NCBI GenBank assembly: GCA_964461025.1
Contig: CAYWSE010000010.1
Coordinates: forward strand, 1 to 64,000
Reading direction: 5' to 3'
From: JAHBVL01 sp964461025
Lineage (GTDB): Bacteria; Chloroflexota; Chloroflexia; Thermomicrobiales; UBA6265
DNA length: 64,000 bases
In this document: positions 17,196 through 27,540 of the stretch, piece after piece
How the letters are laid out: each line of letters starts with the position of its first letter
Position numbering within the stretch: the stretch's first letter is position 1
The notes under the pieces: generated by a model
Database searches by the model: none
What the model was told of the DNA's origin: nothing
Seen by the model: the letters and a program-made list of their open reading frames with translations, nothing else
Position numbers and translations under genes: made by a program

Positions 17196-18971
17196 CTACT
17201 GGGCCGCCTTCAGCCGATTCAGGATCAGCGGGAAGGTGAGATGCCAGAAAGCGCCGTTGACATACGAGTTCTCGGCGGTTGGCCAACCTGTCCAGTAGGT
17301 CTGATTCATCGGGATGCGGTGGTACCACTCCTGAATTGGAATGTCCGGCAGCTCCGGCAGCCAGATGGCTACTGCCCGCAGCCATTGGTCCATGATCGCG
17401 TCCTGGTCTTCCGGTGAGGTGAAGGCCATCTCGTCGACAATGGCATCGTAATCGGCATTCGTCCAGCGCGTGAAGTTGACGGCGTGTCCGCCCGGGATGT
17501 TCTTCGAGCCTCCGGTGTAGAGGGCCAGAGTATCGTACGGGTCGTCAGCCACGCTGCCACCATGACCGAAGAGGGAGGCGTTCCAGTCGCCGGGCTGGAA
17601 CCGGTCGAAGAAATCAGGCGGCTCGGTGTATGAAGACTCAACGCCGGCATTCTTCAATTGCTGCACGATGACCGGACCGATGTCGGCCATAACCTGGAAG
17701 CTCTCGATTGGAACGTTCAGTACGGAACCGTCCCGTTCCCACATTCCGTCACCATTCTTGGCGAAGCCTGCTTCGGTGAGGAGCGCGTCGCCCTTCTCCG
17801 GGTTGTACTCGAGCGTTGGGTACTCGGTGAGCAAGTCTCCGGCGGCATCGACGAATGGCTGCAGACCGGGATAGGACGGCAGCGGCAGTGGCCACTTGGA
17901 ACCGTTGCCACCGAGACCGACGTCGATGATCTGATCGCGATCGAGGTAGGAACTGAGTGCCCAGCGAACCCGGGCATCGTTGTAGGGTTCGCGTTCGCAG
18001 TTGACGTAGAGCGAGGTGGGCCACCAGTCAACATAGCCCAGCGGCTTCTCGGCGCCGGTGTGGGTCGTGACATTCGGGTTCTGTGCGAGCACCGTTTCGA
18101 TGGTCAACGGCCGGAGGTCGAGCGAGCAGTCGATCTCATTCGAAATCAGCTGCTGCGCAAGCTGCTCGTCTGGAACAACCGGCAGATAGATGATGCGCTC
18201 GACTTCCGGAAGCGCATCGACCAGTCCCTGATCGACTGCCCACCAGCTGTCGCGGCGGTCGATGATTTTCTGCTCTTCGTTACTGAAGACGACCTGCCAC
18301 GGTCCGGTCGTGACCGGGAGCCCGGCGGCAACATCGAAGTTGGTGAACGTCGGCCAATCCTGTCCCTCGAAAATATGCTTGGGGACGACATAGAGACCGA
18401 TGTCGTACTTATAGCTCATGAAGAAAAAGAACCGCGGTGCGGGCAACTTGAACTTGACGACGACAGTGGTGTCATCCACCGCTTCCGCACTGTCGAGGAA
18501 GACGGCGACATTCGTGCCCCATCGGACCTCCGGTCCGTATCCGGCCGCGGTATTCAGGGTGTACGCGACATCCTCGGCTGAGAACGGCGTACCGTCGCTC
18601 CAGGTAATACCGGAACGGGTGGTGATTCTCAGTTCTGTATAGTCCTCGTTGTATTCCCATCCTTCGGCCAGCCAGGGATACCATTCGTTGGCGAAGGCGC
18701 TATAGAAAGCAAGTGGTTCGTGCAGGATACCGAGACCGTTCTGATGACTCACGGCGCCTGCCGGAAGGTAGCCATTCCAGAGCTCGTGGTCCACAAATCG
18801 GCCGGCCTGGCCCGCCCAACGGAGAATCAGGGTCCGCTCACGGGGAATGTCCGCCAGTTCCTGGGCGACTGCAAACGACGGCCCGACCAGAGGCGCGGCA
18901 GCCGCGGCAGCGGCGCCTGCCGCACCGGCTTTAACCAGTGTTCGACGGGAGACTCTCGACTGTTCGACCAT
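17196..18971 (-). CDS. Peptide-type ABC solute-binding protein (SBP_bac_5), Tat-exported
   Basis: About 591 residues from the Met at 18971, with GAGGAGG six bases upstream. The leader has a twin-arginine motif (SRRTLVKAG) followed by an alanine-rich hydrophobic stretch ending near AVAQE. The mature part has the family hallmarks: LAEGWEYNEDYTELRITTRS, GITWSDGTPFSAEDVAYTL, YVVPKHIFEGQDW and the later DYDAIVDEM segment. No lipobox is present. It captures peptides or oligosaccharide-like ligands outside the cell for the permeases encoded downstream. Confidence 0.9.
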   Translation of the reverse strand: MVEQSRVSRRTLVKAGAAGAAAAAAAPLVGPSFAVAQELADIPRERTLILRWAGQAGRFVDHELWNGYLPAGAVSHQNGLGILHEPLAFYSAFANEWYPWLAEGWEYNEDYTELRITTRSGITWSDGTPFSAEDVAYTLNTAAGYGPEVRWGTNVAVFLDSAEAVDDTTVVVKFKLPAPRFFFFMSYKYDIGLYVVPKHIFEGQDWPTFTNFDVAAGLPVTTGPWQVVFSNEEQKIIDRRDSWWAVDQGLVDALPEVERIIYLPVVPDEQLAQQLISNEIDCSLDLRPLTIETVLAQNPNVTTHTGAEKPLGYVDWWPTSLYVNCEREPYNDARVRWALSSYLDRDQIIDVGLGGNGSKWPLPLPSYPGLQPFVDAAGDLLTEYPTLEYNPEKGDALLTEAGFAKNGDGMWERDGSVLNVPIESFQVMADIGPVIVQQLKNAGVESSYTEPPDFFDRFQPGDWNASLFGHGGSVADDPYDTLALYTGGSKNIPGGHAVNFTRWTNADYDAIVDEMAFTSPEDQDAIMDQWLRAVAIWLPELPDIPIQEWYHRIPMNQTYWTGWPTAENSYVNGAFWHLTFPLILNRLKAAQ

Positions 18972-19252
18972 GCTCTTCCTCCTCGATACCGGCGAACGCA
19001 CCCGCCATTGGGAGCGCTTCCAACGAATTCGGATAGACGTTTCCCCGCACGGGATGGTTCGACCATATTCGCGTTCGTTGGTGCAGTGGAGAATAGCACA
19101 AATCCGTCAAGGGGCTATAGTTCGTGTGCACGGAAGGTTCAGTCTTTTCTGGTTTCGGTGGCGGAATCCCGTTTGGCCATGGTGGCCGCGGAAGCATCCG
19201 CATAAACGGGGTAAGTTCTGAAGCTCGCCTGAATCTGGAGGTTTCCGGGTCG

Positions 19253-20280
<1,028 letters not shown>

Positions 20281-20284
<4 letters not shown>

Positions 20285-21342
20285 CCGCATTGCTCGAAGC
20301 ACGCAACGTCAGCAAGGTCTTCGGCGGCGGAATGTTCGACAAGGTCGAGACGCGAGCGCTGGAGGACTTCTCCTTCACGATTCAGGAAGATCAGCCAAGC
20401 GTCACTGCCGTGGTCGGCGAAAGTGGCAGCGGCAAGACAACGCTGGTGCGGCTGTTGCTTGGGTTGATTCAGCCTTCATCAGGGGAAGTGACCTATCGCG
20501 GGACGTCGCTCAGCAAACTCGGGGGTGAACACCGAAAGCAGTTTCTGCGCGAGGTGCAAACGGTCTTTCAGGATCCCTTCGAGGTCTATAACCCGTTCTA
20601 CAAGGTCGACCATGTGCTGGATATGCCGATCCGGTATTTCGGGATGGCCAAGTCGAAGGCCGACAAACGCAAACTGATGGAGTCCGCACTGGAGGCGGTC
20701 GGTCTGCGGCCGGATGAGACGCTGGGCCGCTACCCGCACCAGCTGAGTGGCGGGCAGCGACAACGGATTATGGTGGCGAGGGCGCTGCTTCTCCGTCCGC
20801 GGGTGATTATCGCGGACGAGCCGGTTTCGATGGTCGACGCATCACTACGGGCGACGATTCTGGAAAGTCTGTTGACGCTCAACCGTGAATTCGGTATTTC
20901 GCTCGTTTACATTACGCACGATCTCACGACCGCCTATCAGATCTCCCAGGATGTCATCGTGCTCTATCGCGGTTCGGTGGCAGAAGCAGGCGATGCGGCG
21001 CTGGTCGTGTCAGAGCCTGAACATCCGTACACGCGTCTGCTGGTTGGTTCGATTCCAGAGCCAGATCCGGAACAACCGTGGCTCGGTGAGCGCATTCTTG
21101 GCGCGCCTGCGGAGGGATTCACGCCGTCCGGGGATTCGTATTGCCGCTTTTACCAGCGATGTCCTTACGCCATGCAGGCATGTGTCGATGAAAAACCGCC
21201 GCTCTATCTGACCAATCCCGCGAGATTGACCTCCTGTTATCTCTACCAGGATGCTCCATCCGTCGAAGCGGACGGGATGGTGGAGGTGCTGAAACAGGTG
21301 AGGCAGGAAGCTGCCAGCCAGCAATTGTCCAGTGGCGGCTAG
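20281..21342 (+). CDS. Peptide-type ABC importer ATPase (OppF/DppF-like)
   Basis: 353 residues starting inside the stop of the upstream ATPase gene (ATGA overlap). Walker A is GESGSGKTT; the Q-loop region reads VQTVFQDPFEVYNPFYKV. The signature is LSGGQRQRIMVARAL and Walker B VIIADEPVSMVDA, in which Val-Ser-Met replaces the usual Thr-Ser-Ala. The C-terminal cysteine motif is present (YCRFYQRCPYAMQAC, then SCYLY). With the upstream product it forms the heterodimeric motor for the 15235-18971 permeases and SBP. Confidence 0.88.
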
Positions 21343-21623
21343 GTGCGACCGGCAACAGGCAGCTCGATCCCGCGTCTGGCATGACGGTCTCAGTGGGCCA
21401 GCGCCTCCTGCAGCAGGTTGCAGGCTCGTCGGCGTTTCATGGTCAACTCACTTGAGCCGGTTTTCGTTTGGGTGAGACTGGGGATTCTATTCCCAATGGG
21501 GTCGGCACGGGCCCAATTGCCAATCGCACTCATGCGCCAGGCAGCAAAAAGGGGGCTCTGGGGTGTTGATGTGCGAGGACGTCCGGCCAGTTCACGAACA
21601 ACTGACTGCTGATCGCTGGCTTC

Positions 21624-22718
21624 TCAGCTCGCCAGAGCCTGCTCCGTGGCGCCGTCGAACAGGTGCATATGGTCCTGATCGAACTGGAGATGGATCTTGT
21701 CGTCGGCATTGAGTGTGCTCGACGGACCGACGCTAAAGACGATCATCGCTTCACCCAGCCGTGCATGCACGAAGGTAATGTCGCCCGTTGGCTCTACCGT
21801 ATAGACCGTCGCGGGAACTGCGCCAACTGCTGTTTCGCTGACGAGTCTGACGGCATTGTGGCGCACGCCAAGCACAATTTCGTCGGTGGAGCTTGAGGTG
21901 ACCCGTCTCGCCAGCTCGTCGCTGAGTGGAAAACTCCAGCCATCGCTGGATGTGAGGCTTGTCACGTCCTGATCGCGAAAAGCCCTGGCTCGCAGGAGAT
22001 TCATGGCGGGACTGCCGACAAATCCGGCGACAAATGTATTTACGGGATAATTGTAAACAGTGTCTGGTGCATCGTACTGCTGCAGAAAACCGCCGTTCAT
22101 CACCGCCATTTTGTCGGCCATCGTCACCGCTTCGAGCTGGTCGTGTGTGACATAGATGATCGTTGCGTTGATGTCCTGGTGAAAGCGCTTCAGCTCGGCA
22201 CGCATCTGGACACGAAGCTTGGCGTCGAGGTTGGAAAGAGGTTCGTCCATCAGGAAAACGCGCGGATTGCGGACCAGCGCACGACCCAATGCAACACGCT
22301 GCTGTTGACCACCGGAAAGCTCTCTCGGGCGGCGGTCGAGCAATTGCTCGATGCTGAGCAATTTGGCGGTTTCCCGGACGCGGGTATCGATATCCTGTTT
22401 TTTGACTTTGCGCATCTGGAGCGGGAACGCGAGATTCTTGTACACCGATTTGTTGGGATAGAGCGCGTAATTCTGAAAAACCATCGCGATGTCGCGATCC
22501 TTGGGGTCGAGGTCGTTGATCAGCGTGTCACCGATATAGATGTCGCCCCCGGTCATCTCCAGCAGGCCGGCGATCAGATTGAGCGTGGTTGTCTTGCCGC
22601 AACCGGATGGACCGACCAGCGCGACAAACTCGCCATCTTCCACCGTCAACGAAACCTGGTTGACCGCGATGACTTCGCCATATGACTTCACCACGCGATC
22701 GAGTGTGACCTGAGCCAT
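21624..22718 (-). CDS. Carbohydrate ABC importer ATPase (MalK/UgpC/MsmK-like)
   Basis: 364 residues. Walker A GPSGCGKTT, Q-loop VFQNYALYPN, signature LSGGQQQRVALGRAL, Walker B VFLMDEPLSNLDAKLR and the switch His in YVTHDQ are complete. The C-terminal third (residues 240-364) is the regulatory OB-fold pair of the MalK family (EIVLGVRHNAVRLV, GDITFVHARLG). Such ATPases can serve several sugar importers. It is the last gene of the 21624-26234 operon. Confidence 0.92.
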   Translation of the reverse strand: MAQVTLDRVVKSYGEVIAVNQVSLTVEDGEFVALVGPSGCGKTTTLNLIAGLLEMTGGDIYIGDTLINDLDPKDRDIAMVFQNYALYPNKSVYKNLAFPLQMRKVKKQDIDTRVRETAKLLSIEQLLDRRPRELSGGQQQRVALGRALVRNPRVFLMDEPLSNLDAKLRVQMRAELKRFHQDINATIIYVTHDQLEAVTMADKMAVMNGGFLQQYDAPDTVYNYPVNTFVAGFVGSPAMNLLRARAFRDQDVTSLTSSDGWSFPLSDELARRVTSSSTDEIVLGVRHNAVRLVSETAVGAVPATVYTVEPTGDITFVHARLGEAMIVFSVGPSSTLNADDKIHLQFDQDHMHLFDGATEQALAS

Positions 22719-22769
22719 GAATGTGCTGCCCTTTCGGAGCCTGTCGCCTCGGCGTCGAGACGGCCGTCA

Positions 22770-23660
22770 CTACGATTTGATGGCGCCTTCGGTGAGCGCG
22801 CGAACAAAATACTTCTGCAAGACGAGAAAGAGAACGACCACCGGAACGCTCATGATGAACGCTGCGGCCATCAGACCAGGCCAGTTTGTCACGAACTCCG
22901 TGAAGAACTGCTGAAGGCCAACTGGGGAGGTCAGCAATTCCCGGCTGTTGATGAAGGTATAGGCATAGAGATACTCGTTCCATGCCACGATGAAGGCATA
23001 GATGGCGGTGGCGATGATGCCGGGAGCGGACAAGGGCATGATGATCCGCAGAAACGCCTGAAACCGGGAAGCGCCATCGATGCGGGCGGCGTATTCGAGC
23101 TCGATCGGGATGTTGTCGTAGAAACCCTTGAGGAGCCAGATCGAGAGGGGCAAGCCGAAGGTCAAATAGGTGAGGATCAGCGACCAATGCGTATTCACGA
23201 GTTCGAGCGTGCGCATGACGATAAAGAGCGGCATCAGAAAGACAACGGCCGGAAACATGTTGCGCAAGAGAACCGAATAAAACAGTCCTCCACGGCCGGG
23301 AAACCTGTACCGGGAAAAGGCATAGGCCGCAGGCACGGCAATGACGACGCCGAGAATCGTCGTTGCCGTCGAAACCCACACACTATTGGCGAGCCAGCGC
23401 AGGAAGTCTCGCCCGAAATCCTCACGCGGCGACAGTAAACGCCGGTAGCTATCCAGCGTTGGATGTTCTGGCAACCACTGCGGGGGGTATTCGAGCGCCG
23501 CAAACTGCGTCTTGATCGAGGTCAGGAACATCCAGATCATCGGTACGAGGCTGAAGATGAGCAGGAGCGCCAGAAATATCCAGCCACCGATCGACCAGGC
23601 ATCGCGTCGTCGTCGCCTTTTTCTCGGTTTGCCAGAAACGGACGATTCTGCGGCGCTCAT
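22770..23660 (-). CDS. Carbohydrate ABC importer permease (MalG/UgpE-like)
   Basis: 296 residues from the Met at 23660, which overlaps the end of the upstream permease by four bases. Six membrane helices are expected; the first (IFLALLLIFSLVPMIWMFL) follows a basic N-terminus (KPRKRRRRRDAW). The MalG-type coupling loop reads YAARIDGASRFQAFLRIIMP, with EYAARIDGAS as the EAA motif. The ending VLFLVLQKYFVRALTEGAIK (VLQKYFVxGLTxGAVKG) is diagnostic for this family. It pairs with the 23657-24649 product. Confidence 0.92.
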   Translation of the reverse strand: MSAAESSVSGKPRKRRRRRDAWSIGGWIFLALLLIFSLVPMIWMFLTSIKTQFAALEYPPQWLPEHPTLDSYRRLLSPREDFGRDFLRWLANSVWVSTATTILGVVIAVPAAYAFSRYRFPGRGGLFYSVLLRNMFPAVVFLMPLFIVMRTLELVNTHWSLILTYLTFGLPLSIWLLKGFYDNIPIELEYAARIDGASRFQAFLRIIMPLSAPGIIATAIYAFIVAWNEYLYAYTFINSRELLTSPVGLQQFFTEFVTNWPGLMAAAFIMSVPVVVLFLVLQKYFVRALTEGAIKS

Positions 23661-24649
23661 GCGGTTCTCCTGCGATCGCCGTGCGTCAGAGCCCGGACGT
23701 AGAAATATCCAAGTACGGCCATGACCGCGAACAAAATGACCGAGTACGCGGATGCCACATCGAAGTTGGTGCGATTGAAAGCAATACGATAGATGTCCGT
23801 AACCCAGAGTTGGGAGGCATTGGCCGGACCTCCCGCGGTCATGATGAAGACAGTCGTAAACGAATTGAGATTCTGGACCGTCAGGAGAAGAACGGTGATC
23901 AGCGTCACGCTCTTGAGATGCGGCGCTGTGACATGCCAGAAGCGATGCCACGTGCTCGCCCCATCGACCATCGCCGCCCGGTTCAGACCTTCGGGCACCG
24001 TCTGAAGTCCGGCCAGCAGCATGATCATCGCGAAGGGAAACTCTTTCCAGATATTCGCGACAATCAGCGACGGCATGACCAGATCGACACTATCGAGAAA
24101 AATGATGTTGCTGTCGATCAACCCCAACTCCGTCAGAACGCCACTGATCAGCCCATAGTCAGAGTGATAGAGCCACCGCCAGATATAGGCGGCCGCCACG
24201 GCCGAAATGACCCAGGGAATGAGCAGAATGCCTCGAACGATTCCCCTTCCAATGAACTCCCGCTGGACCACGAGCGCCGCGCCAAGTCCGAGGAAAAACG
24301 CACCGGCCGTCGAGAACAGAGTCCAAACGAGTGTGTTTTGCGTGACATTCCAGAACTCTTTGCTGTAGGCGCCCGTGAGCAACAACCGGTAGTTGTCAAG
24401 ACCAACCCATTCGAGATTGTCGAACTGCAGCGCCCGGCCATGGTCGTAAAACGACAGACGAATCGTGAAATAGATTGGGTAGGCGATGACGATCATCATC
24501 ACAACAAGCGCCGGGAGGATGTACACGTAGTCCCAGCGATGCCTGACGATCGAAGCGAGCGTCCCTGTCACGCTCGACCAGATCCGGCCAGGAACCGAAC
24601 GTGATTTCGCTGTCAGGTTCGACTGTCCGGTCCCGCTCGTGACTGCCAT
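23657..24649 (-). CDS. Carbohydrate ABC importer permease (MalF/UgpA-like)
   Basis: 330 residues, six membrane helices. The N-terminal part has ALVVMMIVIAYPIYFTIRLS and VGLDNYRLLLTG, as usual in MalF-type permeases of Gram-positive type. The coupling loop RAAMVDGASTWHRFWHVTAP carries the EAA signature. AAAGGGG lies upstream of the start. A perfect 15+15 bp palindrome (24682-24711) separates it from the SBP gene. Confidence 0.92.
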   Translation of the reverse strand: MAVTSGTGQSNLTAKSRSVPGRIWSSVTGTLASIVRHRWDYVYILPALVVMMIVIAYPIYFTIRLSFYDHGRALQFDNLEWVGLDNYRLLLTGAYSKEFWNVTQNTLVWTLFSTAGAFFLGLGAALVVQREFIGRGIVRGILLIPWVISAVAAAYIWRWLYHSDYGLISGVLTELGLIDSNIIFLDSVDLVMPSLIVANIWKEFPFAMIMLLAGLQTVPEGLNRAAMVDGASTWHRFWHVTAPHLKSVTLITVLLLTVQNLNSFTTVFIMTAGGPANASQLWVTDIYRIAFNRTNFDVASAYSVILFAVMAVLGYFYVRALTHGDRRRTA

Positions 24650-24681
24650 TGTGGAAACAACCCCTTTCCCGGGGGTGAATG

Positions 24682-24711
24682 AGCGCCGGACGGCAATTGC
24701 CGTCCGGCGCT
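24682..24711. repeat. Perfect 30-bp palindrome between sugar SBP and first permease
   Basis: AGCGCCGGACGGCAA is followed directly by its exact complement. It starts 12 bases after the SBP stop on the minus strand. It can form a very stable RNA hairpin; no T-run follows, so it is more likely a stabiliser than a terminator. Confidence 0.75.
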
Positions 24712-24722
24712 GGCGTTCGGCA

Positions 24723-26234
24723 CTAGAGTCCGCTCAGCAAGCCTTCGATCTTGCCAGCGGCGTCGTTGGCGGAATCCTCGACCGACATCGTTTCGGTCAG
24801 CGCATTCTGCAGCATCTCCGGAATGACGATGTTCATGATCTCTGTCGATTCCGGAATGACCGGGAACGGGATGCCATAGGGCAGCATCGAGGTCGTCACA
24901 TCGAGGAACGGGATCGTTTCGAGCCGCTCCTTCATCCAGCTGGTCTGGAAACCACGCGAGTTGCTTGGATTCGAACCAACCCAGCTCAGTCTCGTTGACC
25001 ACTCTGGACCGGTCATGAATGATATCAGCGCTCGCGCCGCATCCAGATCCGAATCGCCGTCAACAGTGTCGGGATTGAAGATATGGATGTTCGATCCGCC
25101 AAAGACCACGGCCCGGCGGGCTGGCCCTTCAGGAATCAGACCGTATCGCATGTGCTCGACGACGTTCGCGGCAACTTCTGCATCAGCGCCGGTCGCCTGC
25201 GCCGCCATATCGTTCATCTTCGCGTACTCGCTCGGGTGGCTGATGACCATCGCCAGCTGACCGGCAATGAACGGATCGGCGTTTTCAGCCTGCGTATTGG
25301 TCAGCGCGGAAACCGGCACCGACTGATCGCGGACGTACATGTCATAGGAGGCCTGCAGAGCCGCAATCGATCCCTCGTTGTTCGCGTAGACCGCTTCGTA
25401 AGTGGGATTGTCTTCCGCCTCATCGAGCGCGCCGCCGCCGTATGCCCACATTTGTGGCATGAACCGGAACGGCGTATTGCCGGCGTTGACCCGAGCCACC
25501 ATGCCATAGCCAGACTTCCCGGTGTTCTCCTTGATCTGGGCGGAGTAGGCGACGACGTCGTCCCAGGTTGCCGGCGGCGATTCAGGATCGAGGCCGGCTT
25601 CCTCGAAGATCGCGGCGTTCCAGATAAAGGCCATCGTTTCGTTGTTGGTCGGCACGCCATACGTTTTGCCGTCCCAGGTCACTGACTTCATGGCGCCTGG
25701 CCAGTACTCGGCGGTCGGATAACCGACATCCTCTGGAGCGAGCTCCATCAGGTGACCGCCGGCAGCGAATTCGACACCCCAGAGAATCGGCATCTTGGCG
25801 ACCATTGGGGCGGCCTTGCCCAGCGCCGCGGTGCGGAGCTTGTCCAGCATGTCGTTGTAGCTCTGCATGGTGAATTCGACTTCGATGTTGGGGTACGTCT
25901 CCTGAAACGCTGCCCAGAAGGCGTTGTCCATCTCAAGGGAGATCGCCGGCTCTGTCTCCGGAGTGAAGGCGTACCAGTAGGTCAGTTTTCCTGCGTAGTC
26001 ATGCGGCACAACAGCGCCAACCTCGGCTGCGGTGTCGACTTCCAGCGTGCCGGCCTGTGAAGTGATGTAGTCGGGAGTCCAGGTGTCTGGATCGACGCCC
26101 GTCTCCGAACTCTGGGCGAACGCGCCGCCATAGCGCATTGCCGCGGCGCCCATACCGGCCGCGGCGCCATACCCCAGCAGCGAACGGCGGCTCACGGGTT
26201 GTGAATACGGTAGCACCAGTCGATTCTTGCTCAT
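24723..26234 (-). CDS. Carbohydrate ABC solute-binding protein, Tat-type leader
   Basis: 503 residues; AGGAG lies nine bases before ATG. The leader has SRRSLLGYG followed by an Ala/Gly stretch and AFAQ, a plausible twin-arginine signal. The mature protein matches family 1 SBPs (SBP_bac_1/8): YWYAFTPETEPAISLEMD, FQETYPNIEVEFTMQSYNDM, GVPTNNETMAFIWNAAIFEE, and ALISFMTGPEWSTRLS near the end. It probably binds a sugar or sugar acid. The ligand may be processed by the dehydratase and SDR encoded nearby, which is inference. Confidence 0.9.
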   Translation of the reverse strand: MSKNRLVLPYSQPVSRRSLLGYGAAAGMGAAAMRYGGAFAQSSETGVDPDTWTPDYITSQAGTLEVDTAAEVGAVVPHDYAGKLTYWYAFTPETEPAISLEMDNAFWAAFQETYPNIEVEFTMQSYNDMLDKLRTAALGKAAPMVAKMPILWGVEFAAGGHLMELAPEDVGYPTAEYWPGAMKSVTWDGKTYGVPTNNETMAFIWNAAIFEEAGLDPESPPATWDDVVAYSAQIKENTGKSGYGMVARVNAGNTPFRFMPQMWAYGGGALDEAEDNPTYEAVYANNEGSIAALQASYDMYVRDQSVPVSALTNTQAENADPFIAGQLAMVISHPSEYAKMNDMAAQATGADAEVAANVVEHMRYGLIPEGPARRAVVFGGSNIHIFNPDTVDGDSDLDAARALISFMTGPEWSTRLSWVGSNPSNSRGFQTSWMKERLETIPFLDVTTSMLPYGIPFPVIPESTEIMNIVIPEMLQNALTETMSVEDSANDAAGKIEGLLSGL

Positions 26235-26414
26235 AGTGACGTTCTCCTGTCTTCACTCTTGGACGAGGTCGACCGTTTTGGTGTTTTCTCCAGAGGCCAG
26301 AGCGCACGACCCTTTGCGAAGCTGGCCTTCCGGCGCTCGACGATGTCTGAGCCTCCTTTCTGTGGTGATAATCCACGTTCCGTATGAATTGTTCGCGTTG
26401 CCTGAGCGACAAAT

Positions 26415-26429
26415 GCGTTTCGGAAACGC
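26415..26429. promoter_or_regulatory. Operator-like palindrome in the sugar operon leader
   Basis: GCGTTTC-G-GAAACGC, perfect 7-bp arms about a single centre base. It lies about 30 bases downstream of the predicted transcription start, where a LacI-family repressor could block elongation. No regulator gene is adjacent. Confidence 0.4.
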
Positions 26430-26463
26430 GCGTTCAGGCGAGTTTGCGTACTGTGATAGGTGA

Positions 26464-26493
26464 CTTATACCGACCGGTCGCAATCATTGTCAA
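26464..26493 (-). promoter_or_regulatory. Promoter of the sugar ABC operon
   Basis: On the minus strand TTGACA (26488-26493), an 18-base spacer, and TATAAG (26464-26469). The spacer contains the 10-bp palindrome CGACCGGTCG (26471-26480), a possible operator between -35 and -10. Confidence 0.65.
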
Positions 26494-26559
26494 GGAAGAA
26501 GAAGATTGTGTAGACGGCACAATGCCGCTCGGATTGGCGACGGGAGGCATAAGCATCTC

Positions 26560-27423
26560 TCACAATTCGGTTGTCAACGCAAGCTGAAGAAGATCGAGTT
26601 GATTGCGGCCCAGGTTCGCGAGCACACCACTCGCGCCAGTCTGCAATACAAGTGAACCTCCGGCCGTGAGGACAGTGTCCCGCCCCGGCTCGAGCACCCG
26701 CAGACGACCGGCGACCGATCCAGGCGCGTTGGAGGCAGCGCTCGAATAGGCCACTCCGTCTGCTTCCGCGTGTACGCCGAGACGACCGGTCTCCACATAG
26801 ACGAGCACGGGACCGTGATGGAGTGTGAATGGCAGTGTCGCCTCACGCGCGAGCGTGATGCGCTGGAGCTGCAGGCTGACCGGAGCGGCGGGCAGATCAC
26901 CGAGCTCGCCGATCACCAGCGGTTCGAAAATCACGCCGTACTCCGTAACGAAGGGGCGGACGATTTCTTCGACTGGCGGCCATATGACGATATCGAGCAG
27001 AAAGGCAGGCGTGTTGCCGGTGTTCATCACCATGAATGGCGGGTTGCCATCGACGATCACCAGATCCCCCGCTTCCGCGAAGCCTGAGTTCCGGGAGTCG
27101 ATGACCTCAATGTGGTTGGTATTTCCCTGGCGATGAATGGCGGCCGGACTGTCTGCGGTGATCTCGAAGTGACCGGTTTCGATGAGAAAAAACCGTTGTC
27201 CGGCGATCGCTCCGCCGATGATATGGGCGCCGGGAGGAAAGGTCAGCCTTGCGACGCCGGCGAATCGTGGCTCAAGGAGCTCGCTCGTCAGCGTGACGTC
27301 GAGAATCGTGACAATTTCAGGATTCGCTGCCGATGTCGGAGTCTGGGCGAACGCAGGGGACGATGTCATCGCGAAGATGACAACGGCAACCATGATTGGT
27401 GAGCGAATCCGACTGCATGACAT
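26560..27423 (-). CDS. Secreted double-cupin protein
   Basis: 287 residues from the Met at 27423, chosen because a signal peptide follows (RIRSPIMVAVVIFAMTSSPA, cleavage near FAQ) and GAGG lies upstream. Two cupin-like barrels are visible: residues 45-135 (LTFPPGAHIIGGAIAGQRFF, LIETGHFEITAD, EAGDLVIVDGNPPFMVMNTG) and residues 165-285 (LPFTLHHGPVLVYVETGRLG, LTAGGSLVLQTG). Most metal-binding histidines of classical cupins are missing, so it may be a binding rather than catalytic protein. Its architecture resembles the tail of the beta-propeller protein at 1603-3705. Function is unknown. Confidence 0.7.
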   Translation of the reverse strand: MSCSRIRSPIMVAVVIFAMTSSPAFAQTPTSAANPEIVTILDVTLTSELLEPRFAGVARLTFPPGAHIIGGAIAGQRFFLIETGHFEITADSPAAIHRQGNTNHIEVIDSRNSGFAEAGDLVIVDGNPPFMVMNTGNTPAFLLDIVIWPPVEEIVRPFVTEYGVIFEPLVIGELGDLPAAPVSLQLQRITLAREATLPFTLHHGPVLVYVETGRLGVHAEADGVAYSSAASNAPGSVAGRLRVLEPGRDTVLTAGGSLVLQTGASGVLANLGRNQLDLLQLALTTEL

Positions 27424-27540
27424 CGCTGCTGCCTCGCTTGAAACCTCTGGGGCCAGTCTGATTGTAACGCCGAGGCAATTGCGGCGAAGATTCCGCCAGC
27501 AATTGGAGCAACGCCGAGTTGCAAGGAAGAGGGGACGACC

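Larger units (their letters stand above)
26235..26559. other. Long intergenic leader of the sugar importer operon
   Basis: This 325-base gap holds a strong minus-strand promoter at its upstream end, a 15-bp palindrome at 26415-26429, and about 220 bases of untranslated leader before the SBP start. No ORF or known riboswitch is recognised in the leader. Confidence 0.6.

Noticed and set aside
19002..19252. TTGACG and TATAGT in the divergent gap between the SBP and OppD genes as promoters
   Set aside because: Spacing to matching -10 or -35 elements is wrong (TTGACG has TATTCT nine bases away; TATAGT has no -35).
21343..21623. 281-base convergent gap with a 64-codon plus-strand frame (21418-21612)
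   Set aside because: The frame lacks a ribosome-binding site and coding character. TGGGGA/TTCCCA near 21478-21499 is too weak to call a terminator; nothing else is seen.
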